A stretch of DNA of 64,000 nt from Humulus lupulus (Eukaryota; Streptophyta; Magnoliopsida; Rosales; Cannabaceae), in contig NC_084801.1 in NCBI RefSeq assembly GCF_963169125.1, forward strand, positions 75,829,696 to 75,893,695, given 5' to 3'. This document shows, one piece after another, positions 42,146 through 52,625 of this stretch. Under the pieces are notes generated by a model. The model was not told the origin of the DNA. It searched no databases and saw only the letters and a program-made list of their open reading frames with translations. A program made the position numbers and the translations under genes. Each line of letters starts with the position of its first letter. Positions within the stretch are counted from its first letter, which is position 1.

Positions 42146-42535
42146 AATGAACCCTTGAAGGTCAGAGAGACTGGCTGGCCAAGAGTTACAGGCCAGTGGA
42201 GGGAATGATCAAGGTTAGGCCCCACCACCAGCTCCAGAGAGCTGGCACCAAGTGCTTGCTGATATGCAAGCCAGGTTAGAGAGGCAGGAAGAAGAGATAC
42301 ACCTCTTGAGACAGCAATAGGTTCCAGCAGGGAACCTACAGGCCGCGGTGCCAGCAGTGGTACAACCTGAGGTATCGGTAGTTGCACAGCCCCAGACAGG
42401 GGGAGATAGATGGGAACCCCTATATGAGAGATTTAGGTTGCAACACCCTCTAGTTTTTAGGGTGGTTCTGATCCATTGAAGGTTGACTAAAGGATGACCA
42501 TGATAACCACTATCCTGGGACATGGTCACGTAGCT
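42146..42535 (+). pseudogene. Del-type gag N-terminal fragment, element C first copy
   Basis: Translation in the frame of 42221 gives WHQVLADMQARLERQEEEIH then LLRQQ, a TAG, VPAGNLQAAVPAV and GDRWEPLYERFRLQHPLVF with another TAG. This matches the gag at 43325. Homology ends near GTCACGTAGCTAGGG (42520-42535) and LTR sequence follows, so only the first quarter of gag is left. Confidence 0.75.
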
Positions 42536-43121
42536 AGGGCATAGGCCCGAGAATTGGCTTAAAAGCCAACCGAGTAGGGCAACGACCTCAAGTTGATCTA
42601 GTGATCTATTGATTGAATGTATATGATACTGGCTATGAACTAATGTTATTGATTACCATTGAATGGTTATTTTAAAGTTATATTCTCTCTTGTTGTACGT
42701 TTTGTTTTCTTACTGAGCCTTGGCTCATGGGTGCATTGTGGTGCAGGTAAGGGAAATGGAAAGCTTGACCTGCCATGAGTTGTTGAGCTTCAGTGGCGGC
42801 GTGTACATATGCGGTTGCTCGACCATCACGACAGGGGTTATCTCAGAGGAACTAGGGTCATAGGCCTGTTTTACCGCTTAGGCCGGCTGATGTAACTTTT
42901 GACATGTATCTATCCTTTTGAACAGTTAAGTTATAATTTTTTGGGATCCCATGTTATATAACACTTTTGGAATAAAATTCAATGGTTCTTTGACCAAAAT
43001 TTTTAACCCTAACCCTTGTCATTAACCTTAGTTACACGCTTTAAGCCAAATTACCTGATCAGCAAGTCTGACACAATTTTAAGTACAAAGTGTAACGGTC
43101 CTGGATTAGGAGGGCTTTACA
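42536..43121 (+). repeat. Internal LTR fragment of Del type
   Basis: The 3' half of a family LTR ends GGGCTTTACA at 43121. It shows TACTGAGCCTTGGCTCATGG near 42712, GCAGGTAAGG near 42742, and TTGGGATCCC near 42940. It is followed by leader text (GCCTGGCCCTTG) that belongs about 180 bp downstream of a PBS, so the PBS itself is missing. Together with 4535-7230 this shows repeated LTR/leader fusions in this family. Confidence 0.75.
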
Positions 43122-43324
43122 GCCTGGCCCTTGAATATTATGTGTATATGATAAGGCATGCTTGTTTGCATTCCTTCTACATGTTAATAATTGATGAAAT
43201 GCTTATTAGCATTGTGATTGCTTATTGTTTTTGTATTGTGGCATGTGATCGTGGGGTGACTTTAAAAACCTGTTATCATTCCCTTATTAGCTGAGTCATT
43301 GATTACAGATAAACTTAGAGAGTT

Positions 43325-45418
43325 ATGCCTCCAAGGCGATCAGTAAGACTTTCCCGACAGAGATCGAGGCTAGAGATGATAATCAGGGCCAGAACCCTCC
43401 GCTAGTCCCTGAGAACTGGCAGAAAATTCTTGCTGACATGAAAGCTAGACTTCAGATTCAAGAGGAAGAGATTCGTCTTCTGAGACAGCAGGTTCCACTA
43501 GGGAACGCTTCACCAGACTTGCAACATGTTGTGGCATCAACCGCACAGCAGCCTAATATTGGGAACAGGTGGGAGCCACTGTACAAGAGGTTCAGGAAGC
43601 AACATTCTCCGATCATTGAGGGATGACCAGATCCACTAATGGGTGAAAAGTGGATGAGCTTGACCACTTCCATCCAAGAATTCATGAGGGTGGTAGGTAA
43701 TGATAGGGTAGCTTGTGCAACTTATATGTTTCGAGATGATGCGCGCATTTGGTGGGAGGTGGCATCACAGACCCGAGATGTTTCTGTTATGTGTTGGGAT
43801 GATTTCATTGACTTGTTCCACCAGAAGTTCTGCAATAGTGCAAAGGTGAATGAGTTCACCATTTTGTACCGAGCAACATGATAGTTACTGAGTACGCCCT
43901 GAAATTTTATAGGCTGGTGAGGTTTGCACCTGACCTAGTGCCTATAGATGCAACAAGGCAAGACAGGTTTGTTCGAGGGTTGAATGCCATGATGGCTCGG
44001 GATGTGCGGATTACCTCAGTACCTATGGAGACTACTTAAGCCCAGGTGGTTGAGAAGGCCCTTATAGCTGAGGAGGCAGAAAATATGATTTGGAGGAAGA
44101 GCGCTGCAAGACGAGATGTTCGGAGGTCAGTTCCTCCCTTAGTGGGATTTGGTAGGGGTGGAGGCCCCAGTGATCACAAGAGGAAGACCCTTGACACCAC
44201 GACCACTGCAGGTCCTGATAGGAGAGTTTGGTGTATCCAGGGTGGTACTGAGGCTTGGAGAAGCTACCCAGAGTGTGCTAGATGTAGGAAGCGCCATTTG
44301 GGTGAATGTCAGGCGAAAGCTTGTTACTTGTGCGGGGTGATTGGGCACCTTAAGAAGGACTGCCCAACTTTGAAGAAGGAGGAGCCAAGGAAGGCGGACA
44401 ACTCAACTCCACCTCAAGTGTTTGCCTTGACTCAGGCAAAGGCCAACGCTAGTCCTTCGATGGTGACAGTTCAGTTTTCTAGCATTGGCACCTCATATAC
44501 TGTATCGATTGACTATGGTGCTACACATTCATTTGTTTCTTGCAAAGTGATTGATAAATTGTGTAGGCCTTGTGATTATTATATTGCAAGGTTTGGGACT
44601 ATATTGCCTACAGGGTAACTAGTCGTTTATAGGAGATGGATTTGGTCACTACCATTGGTAGTGGACAACAGGGAACTATCGGTGAATTTGATTGAGCTGG
44701 GCATGGATGATTTCAATATGATTTTGGGGATGGATTGGCTAGTCAGGTATGGGGCGACGATTGACTGCTAGAAGAAGATGGTGACTTTTGAGCTTGAGGG
44801 TGAGGACCCCTTCATCTTTGTTGGTACTGTACATGAACCTCGCATTTGTATGGCATCAGCATTGAGGGCTAGAGACCCTTTACAAGGTGGTTGTATAGGA
44901 TTCCTAGCTAGTGTAGTGGACACCACTGGGGCCATACCAGTGGGGCCAGAGGAGATATAATTAGTATGTGAGTTCTTAGACGTATTCCCTAAGGAATCAC
45001 TGGGACTACAGCCGCACAGGGAGATTGAGTTCGTCATTGAGTTAACACTAGGTACTGAACCAATGTCGAGGGCACCATATAGAATGGCTCTAACAAGGTT
45101 GAAGGAGTTGAAGGTAGAGTTACAGGAGTTATTAGACCTGGGATTTATTAGACCTAGCTTCCCACCGTGGGGTGCTCCAGTTTTGTTTGTGAAGAAAAAG
45201 GATGGAGCCTTGAGAATGTATAAAGACAATAGGGAGTTGAACAAGCTGACCATCAAGAATAAGTACCCACTACCAAAAATAGACGTCCTGTTTAACCAAC
45301 TGTAGGGTAAGACAATATTCTCAAAGATTGATCTTCGATCTGGTTATCATCAGCTAAGGATCAAGGATGAGGACATCCCGAAGAAGGCCTTCCACACGAG
45401 GTACGGGCATTACGAGTT
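43325..45418 (+). pseudogene. Gag-protease-RT pseudogene of element C (5' part)
   Basis: Starts MPPRRSV with a quick frameshift; the gag core is readable as FMRVVGNDRVACATYMFRDD then ARIWWEV and RFVRGLNAMMARDVRI. A zinc knuckle CYLCGVIGHLKKDC (CX2CX4HX4C) lies at 44319-44360. The protease reads SIDYGATHSFVS, with Tyr in place of the usual Ser after Asp. RT begins with [40 protein letters not shown] and ends at HYEFV. Stops include TAG after FNQL, where the family has Gln. RT is interrupted at 45418 by a solo LTR and resumes at 47946. Not functional. Confidence 0.9.
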
Positions 45419-47945
45419 TGTTAAGACACGACTAATTTAAAGACCTTGAACCTTTAAAACTACTAAGTCATAATTACTATATTTTGGATATATACATAAA
45501 ATAATCAAACTTTATTAATAATACATAGAAAATCCAATAGTAAAAAAGAATACGGGATCCCATTGTTCATACATAACATAATAAAGAAACACAAAACCTT
45601 TATTTAAATATTCAAAGTACTATGTGCGGAAATTTTAACGACATATCTCAAAAGACTCAAAAATAAATAACGTCATCCTTGATCGATCCCATCAATTCAT
45701 TCTTTTAGTTCCTTGCCGAATACACAAGCCAAAGTCGCCTCAGATCCATCCCGCCTTCCATGTCCATTTTCCTGTACAATGTAAATGAAAATGTATGAGC
45801 CTAATGCCCAGTAAGGAAAAACTACTAAAATCATAAAACATGAAACATAAAAATAGACTTCAATATTAATGGTCATTAACTCATTATAGTAGTATGTGAT
45901 AAAAACCACTATAGTGCTCTTAACTACTATTTTAGAGGTAGGTTTAGACACAACTATAGTCTACTATAACAACAAAAATCTCGGGATTTTGTATCTAAGA
46001 AACAATATTTCCCGAGCGAATGAAGACACAAAAAAAACATACAAACACATAGCACATAGGACGTAAAATCTAACTTATTTTCCTTACCAAATTTGAGATA
46101 TTAGAGACAAATGCAGGATCAGAAACACCAAAAACCAAACATTAAAACCATAAGTTTCCTAAAGAAAAAAAGATGAAGAGAAGATCTAAACCATCGAAAT
46201 AAGGACTTACCGAAAATCTGAAGTTTCAAAGAAATCAAGTACCTAACCAAAAGCCAATATAACGAGTTAGGATTTGAAGTAAAATAAAAGAATAAGAAGA
46301 ATAGAAATAAACTAGACCTGAGGATTTAGAGTACCTTAGACACCTTAGAGCTTTGATCTATACCTCAAACATAGAAATAACACTATAGATTACTTCCCAA
46401 TTGTTTAGAAAAGCTTATATTTGAAAGCTTTTACCCCAAAACCCTAGTGCTCTCTCTAGAATGAAAATAGCAGCTTGGAGGCTCTAAAAAGTGTTTGAAA
46501 GATGATGCAATTGACTCAGTGAAGGGTCTTATTTATAGAGTTGAAGGAGGGAAACTAACTCCCAATAAATGAATAAAAATGGCATTTTCTGCTCAACAAA
46601 TGCCCAGAACTCGGTCAAAATCGTTCAAGAACAAGTACAAGTTGTTGAGGATTAATTCTAGCTTCGGATTTCACAGAATTTAAAAAACGGTTCATGGAGC
46701 CGATATATCGCCCCCTATAGGCAGTTGTTGACGCGATTTTTTGCCAACGATAGATTTAGAAATCTAATAAGAGTATTAGTGCATATTTGCAAACTATAAT
46801 TAACTTATATGAACCCTTTCTTACACACACAATTTTACGTCGTCAAAATCAACTTAGTCAACGAGACAATATTATTGCTCTCTTACAACTTCTTCAGAGT
46901 TTCAGTATTACAAAAAGACAGTCCCCATTTCCTATCTATTGTCCCTAGCATTTATAGTGGAATTTCCTGGACAAGTTTGGGTAACCATTTGCATAAATAT
47001 TGTAAAAATTTAATAAAGATAATTCCCATTTACATAGGGATACAATTTCCTAATAGAATATACTCATGCTATCTCGGAAAATAAATGTGCAATACAACCT
47101 GGACATTAATGAGCGTATAGAGTGCCTCCTAATCTCTCGAGATCCTACAGTATGCGTCATGACCAGGTTTCCATGAGTTGAACATATTTAGAGCACCCTA
47201 ATAGAATCCGACCACTACATGTCTTGAACTGGACCGTCATCCTAAGAGGGGACTTTCCAATTACCTGAATGTCATGCTGACAAGTCCTAACTTGAGCTGC
47301 TCACATCATCATTAGCTAGATATTCTACTCGTCTATGTTTTCCATATATTCATCTTCCAATTGTACCCCTAGCTAAGTGATTAAACCCATGATAATTTTT
47401 AGGGTACAACAGCAATATATCACCTGCCCTGTTTTCCCAAGGGTCCGTGGTTTTGTTCATGCAAAGTCGACGTGTTTTTCTGTATTAGCATAGGCAATAT
47501 ATCACCCCTTATAGATGCAATATATCGGCCTACGCTTATGTACTAAACCACATTTTTGCAAATTTTAAGCAAACTTAAAGTTGTTTAAACCACTTTGACT
47601 GAGTAATACATCTGAGGGAAGGTTCTAGACTTCCTAGACTTATCTTTGATTATTTTATTAATCTAAAATCCTTAAATACTTAATAATCATACAAGCGAAA
47701 AATGTCACATTCTTAATTATTCTATTTAAATCATAGGTTATGATAAATAATATTTTTAGGACCAAGTTCAATAATTAAAACTTATGATAAAATTAATATT
47801 TTTAATCTATAGGCTAAAGTTATCAAATTCATAACTAACTCTACCAGTTTCCAAATAATTCCGAGCTTGGACCAATACCACGAAAACTAAAATACTACGG
47901 CATAAGATAATATTATCTAACTAAGTAAAATTTTGAGGCACTACA
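45419..47945 (-). repeat. Ty3/gypsy solo LTR with TSD GAGTT, interrupted by another solo LTR
   Basis: The insertion starts TGTTAAGACACG and ends GAGGCACTACA. GAGTT stands on both sides (45414-45418 and 47946-47950), and removing it restores the RT reading (YEF-LVMSFG). Reversed, it starts TGTAGTGCCTCAAAATTTT. It is about 1.84 kb without the nested unit. It has no internal region, so it is a solo LTR. It split an RT that probably was already decaying. Confidence 0.88.
46726..47411 (-). repeat. Tat-like solo LTR nested in another solo LTR
   Basis: It starts TGTTGACGCGATTTTTTGCC and ends AGGGTACAACA, 686 bp. The flanks are GCAGT and GCAAT, a TSD with one mismatch. The start resembles the LTR of element A (TGTTGACGCGGTTCTTCGGC), and a reverse-strand CACTATAAATGC box near 46950 agrees with minus orientation. 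Confidence 0.85.
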
Positions 47946-49655
47946 GAGTTCCTGGTCATGTCATTTGGGTTGACCAATGCCTTAGCATCATTCATGCATT
48001 TAATGAAAAGGATGTTCAAAGATTATTTGGATCAGTTCGTGATTGTCTTCATTGATGACATCTTGGTTTACGCTTGTTCAGAGGAAGAGCATGAGCAACA
48101 TCTCCAGTTTGTTTTGCAGAGATTGAGGGAGCATCGATTATACACCAAGTTTAAGAAGTGCGAGTTTTGGTTACCGCAGGTGGCATTCTTAGGCCACATT
48201 GTCAGTGGAGACAGGATTAGGGCAGATTCGGCCAAGGTAGAAGTAGTTAGAGATTGTTCGAGGCCAAGGAATGCTTCAGAAGTTAGGAGTTTCCTTGGGT
48301 TGGAAGGGTATTACAAGCGATTCGTGGAAGAATTTTCAAAGATTGTAACACCATTAACAATGTTGACGCGTAAAATTCTAATGTTTGTGTGGTCAGACAG
48401 ATGTGAGAGTAGTTTCCAGGAGCTAAAGAGAAGGTTGATTACTTCTCCAGTGCTTAGTCTCCCTTCTGATGGGGATAAGTTCATCGTATATTGCGACGCA
48501 TCGAGACTTGGGTTAGGATGTATGTTGATGCAGAGTAGGAAGGTTATTGCCTACGAATCGCGATAACTGAAGGAATATGAGCAGCGGTACCCTACTCATG
48601 ATTTGGAACTAGCAGCGTTGTATTTTCCCTGAGAGTGTGGCGACACTATTTATATGGAGAGAAGTTTGTAACATATACAGATCACAAGAGCCTGAAGTAT
48701 TTCCTCACCCAGAAGGACATAAACATGAGACAAAGACGTTGGCTAGACATATGGTGAAGCTTTGAGCCAAAGGGGCCCAGGACAGTTGTTCAGTTCAAAG
48801 GAAATATCTAAGGAATTGGCAGAACACGTGACTAGAGCGAAGATAGAGTTGGTAGTGGGCCTGTTTGCTAATATTAATTTTTAGTCCGCCCACTTGGAGA
48901 GAATAAAATAAGGCCAGATGAGTGATAGACATATGGTGAAGCTTAGAGAGGATGTTTTAGCTAGAGTACCTAAAGACTATTCTATTTTAAAGATGGGTTT
49001 GTTGAGATATAATGATCATATTTGTGTTCCAATGGATATAGGTATTGGACGAGAGATTATTGATGAATCTCATGCTACACCATATTTATTACATCAAGGC
49101 ACCACGAAGATGTATCAGGATTTTTGATTGTTGTACTGGTGGCCTAGGATGAAGAAGGACGTGGTCAACTATGTAGAGAAGTGTTTAACCTGTTAGCTGG
49201 GACAGGCTAAGCACAAGCGACCAACAAGGTTGTTACAGCCGTTAGGTATTCCCGAGAGGAAATGGGAAGATATTACTATGGATTTTGTTGGAGGCTTTCC
49301 CAGGACAATGGGGCAACATGCCTCGGTATGGGTGATAGTGGACAGATATACCAAGTTAGCTCATTTTCTGCCGGTGAGGACAAACTATAGTGTGGACTAG
49401 TATGGAGAGCTGTATGTGAGGGAGATTTTACGTCTCCATGGGGTTCCAAAATCTATAGTGTCGGACCGGGATCCCATTTTTACCTCCAAGTTTTGGGTTA
49501 GCTTACAGAAGGCTATGGTGACTTAGTGGAAGTTCAATATAGCTTTTCATGCTCAAACAGACAGGCAGTATGAGATGACGATTCAGATACTGGAGGACAT
49601 GCTTAGGGCATGTGTTATCCAAAGAGCAGGCGTGGATGATGTGGCAAACCTTTTT
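47946..49655 (+). pseudogene. RT-RNase H-integrase pseudogene of element C (3' part)
   Basis: Continues the RT after the solo [35 protein letters not shown] (catalytic Asp pair kept), [16 protein letters not shown]. RNase [19 protein letters not shown] and [16 protein letters not shown]. About 90 codons between RNase H and integrase are scrambled. Integrase: [77 protein letters not shown]. Many stops are TAG at expected Gln codons (TC-stop-LGQ, VD-stop-YGELY, VT-stop-WKF). It ends inside the integrase core, cut by the LTR of element D. Confidence 0.9.
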
Positions 49656-49661
49656 AACACC

Positions 49662-50207
49662 TGGTTGACACCTGGCAGAAGGTTCTGTTCGACCATCGAC
49701 CAGGGAGATTCCCCTGACATAACATTTGGATTTTATATACGACCAGCTCGGTCGTATACTCCGGATATTTTGAGATGATCTTGTGCAATTGTAATCATAT
49801 CCGAGATTATCTCCCTATTCCTGATTATTCGATTAATTAGGAAAGAATATCTGTAACAAATTCATGTAATCCTCCTTGAGCCTATAAACAGAGACAAATA
49901 GCTTAAGGAAGGGACTTTTGGCTAATTTAAGTTTATGCTTTACAAGAGAATTATAGCTATTACCTTTCGATTGTATTATTGATCCCTCTAAGGCTTGTGA
50001 AACTCGGAGAACCCTAGTTCTTTAATCACTCCTTTGAGAATCAATATCAATAATAGCTTAAGTGGACGTAGGTCATTACCGATTCGTGGGGCCGAACCAC
50101 TATAATTTGTTGTGTCATTTACTGTTCTTTCCATTAGACTTATTTCAATATTTTTTGTCACATCAAGCATTTGACTCCATGTCAGTTGACCAAAACGAGG
50201 GTCAACA
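49662..50207 (+). repeat. 5' LTR of Tat-like element D
   Basis: The right edge is firm: GAGGGTCAACA, followed by a PBS. The left edge is less certain; integrase similarity fades at about 49645-49655 and TGGTTGACACC at 49662 is the best inverted partner of the end. A TATA box, CCTATAAACAGAG, is at 49881-49893. The 3' LTR lies beyond the window, so the TSD cannot be checked. Confidence 0.6.
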
Positions 50208-50229
50208 TTCTGGTTCTTTCATTGAGAGC
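50208..50229 (+). promoter_or_regulatory. Primer-binding site of element D
   Basis: TTCTGGTTCTTTCATTGAGA follows the LTR end. It matches the PBS of A and B with one change (GTTC for GTGC), which argues for the same primer. Confidence 0.6.
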
Positions 50230-50254
50230 TTGAGACGAAGCGGTTGAAGTACTA

Positions 50255-52620
50255 ATGGCAAAGACAACCAGGAAGACTGGGCAGGCTACTGACGCTGCAC
50301 CATCTCAACCTCCTCCCCCGAACATGGCTGAGAATGAGCCATACTTGGAGTTTGATGAGGAGGAACTGGACTCCAAAATGCTAAGAAATACTCTGGGAGT
50401 ATTGCAAGATGAATTGGCCAATCTGAGGGCCAGTCAAGAAAGTGATGCGGAGACCATGGCGCGACAGCAGCAAGAAATAGAGCACCAGTGCCAAGAGCTT
50501 AGTGAAAGACATGCGGAGATGGATCGTCGTCAGAGGGAGGCCTTGGCAGCCCTCCAATTGGCTAGGAATCAAGCTACACCTACCTCGCAGCCTGATCAAC
50601 CCTCAAATGGGCCACCTCAAAGGGTTCCGAATCCTAGCCCTCCAATCCAGCCAACAAGCCCTCAAAGGCTGGAGCACCCGCCAATGCCTCAGGATGATGT
50701 CCCACATAGGGACCCTGAGGCGCAGCCTCCATCCCAGGCTGGTCGAGGAAATCCCCCACATCCGAAGCAGAATAGGGCTGGGCAGCAGCCCTAGGCGCCC
50801 AAGGGGTGAAGAGCCGCACCCACCGAGCAGGGGGCAGCGTCCTTCTAGCAACAGGAGGAACTCAGAAATAGGCTCTGCGATCAGGGCCACCCCACGACAT
50901 GATAATGCACGGGAACCTACCGACCAGCGCAGTCCTCCCCCTAATGCTCGGGAAGTTCCAGCCCAAGGCAACCGAGGAGACAGTCGGTCCCACCATAGCC
51001 AATCGAGGTTCAGAGATGGCCATGGCAACAATGAGGCCGACTAAGGCAGAGGGAATGCTGGTCGGAGGAACGAGGAAAGAGGTGGAGGCAGAAGCCCACC
51101 ACCTAGAGAAGACCAACAAGCAAGACGTAATGCTGGGGGGCAGCCCAGACAAAACAACGTCTTTAGCCGGCTCAGAGCCAGTGAGCAACGGCGGAGAGAC
51201 GAAGATCTAAGGGATGTACTCAACGACCACCGAGAATGGCACGACGAGTACATTCCCCCAGCACCAGAGGCCCCGGAAATTCCTGAAGCCGTTCAGGCCC
51301 AAATAGATGCCCTGAACCAAGCAGTGCAACAGCTGGTCGGGGGAAGAACGTCTCACATCGAGTACGACAGGAGAAGAGGCACTCCTTTCATCAAGAGGAT
51401 TGCTGTGGCAGAGACTCCCCGTAAGTTTAAAATGCCCACCGTTCCGAACTTTGATGGGTATGGTTACCTGGTATCTCATGTCAACAAATTTGAGATACAA
51501 ATGGACATTCAGAAAGTGTCCGAAGACTCTCGGTGCAAGATCTTTCCTGCAACACTTTCTGATGCTGCACAGGAGTGGTTCTTTAAGTTCCCTCCTACAA
51601 GTATTGTATCTTGGGAGATGTTAGTAAAGGAGTTTTACAGACAATTCTATGTGGGTCGTGTGCACCCAACTGAGGCAAACCAGCTAGTCGAGATACGCCA
51701 GCAAGAAGGAGAGCCACTGAAAGACTACGTCCAGCGTTTCATGCGAACAGCGGCTGGGGCCAAAACAGTGGGGGACGAAGGCAAAATGATGGCCCTAACT
51801 GTAGGAGTTAGGCACCATACGCCTCTTTGGAGTAGCCTCAGGAAGCATGGGGTTAAAACTACCCAAGAATTTTTGGATCGACCTAATCAATACATCAATC
51901 TCGAGGATGCAATTGCCAGCAAGGGAAAGACCCCAAGTAAAGATAAGGGGACTGAAGACCCCGCGAAAGCCGCCAATGGGTCAAAACCCAATGACAACGG
52001 CAAAGGAAATGGGAATGGAAATGACAAGAATGGATGGAAGAGGCCCCATAATGAACCCTCAACCTCAGAGAGTAAGTGCACTGAGGGCAATCGTTATGAG
52101 CCAAGGTTCACCAACTACACTGCCCTTGTTGAGTCTCGAGTAGAGGTGTATCAGGCCACAAGTTCCAGTGTGCCTTACAAAAGACCCGCTGACATTCAAA
52201 AGGATATTTCGAAAAGGGATACGACCAAGTTCTGTCGTTTTCACTACGATTACGGGCATGATACGAACGAGGGTAACCTGCTGAAGGATGAAATCGAGTT
52301 CCTTATTAGACAAGGACACTTGAGGTGATACGTGCGAGCCATGGGAGCTTCCCATCGAGAGGCTCCAGGTGACAATGAGTAGGCGCCTACACGCCAGCGC
52401 TCGCCACCTTTACAACCAGACCCCGTGGTTGGCACCTTACTCACCATCTGCGGAGGCCCACACCTTGCAGGAAATAGCGGAAAGGCAAGGGAACGATACG
52501 CTCAGACCGTATGTCACGACCAGGACATCGAGATGATGACTGTGGAGGATCGAGCATCAAAGAAGGCTCGGACAGAGGACGGTGAAATAACCTTCTCTGA
52601 TTGCGATGCCCAGCATGTTC
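50255..52620 (+). pseudogene. Gag of Tat-like element D, lightly damaged
   Basis: Starts MAKTTRKTGQATDAAP, 48 bp after the LTR. An N-terminal coiled-coil stretch (about 40-105: LQDELANLRASQESDAETMA, then RQQQEIEHQCQELSERHAE) is followed by a Pro-rich linker. A frameshift at about 50770-50795 moves the reading to a second frame, and a TAA at 51042-51044 interrupts it. From 51324 a clean 334-codon block holds the gag domain (FKMPTVPNFDGYG, FPATLSDAAQEWFFKFPPTS) and a zinc-like CRFHYDYGHDTNEG, where the expected Cys is Gly. After a TGA at 52326 it continues with GGPHLAGNSGKARERYAQT and DAQHVQF, where element E is inserted. Confidence 0.88.
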
Positions 52621-52625
52621 AGTTC

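Noticed and set aside
50502..51031. 180-codon and 142-codon overlapping frames on both strands in element D gag
   Set aside because: The plus-strand one is the true gag frame after a frameshift, merged into the gag pseudogene; the minus-strand one is its shadow.
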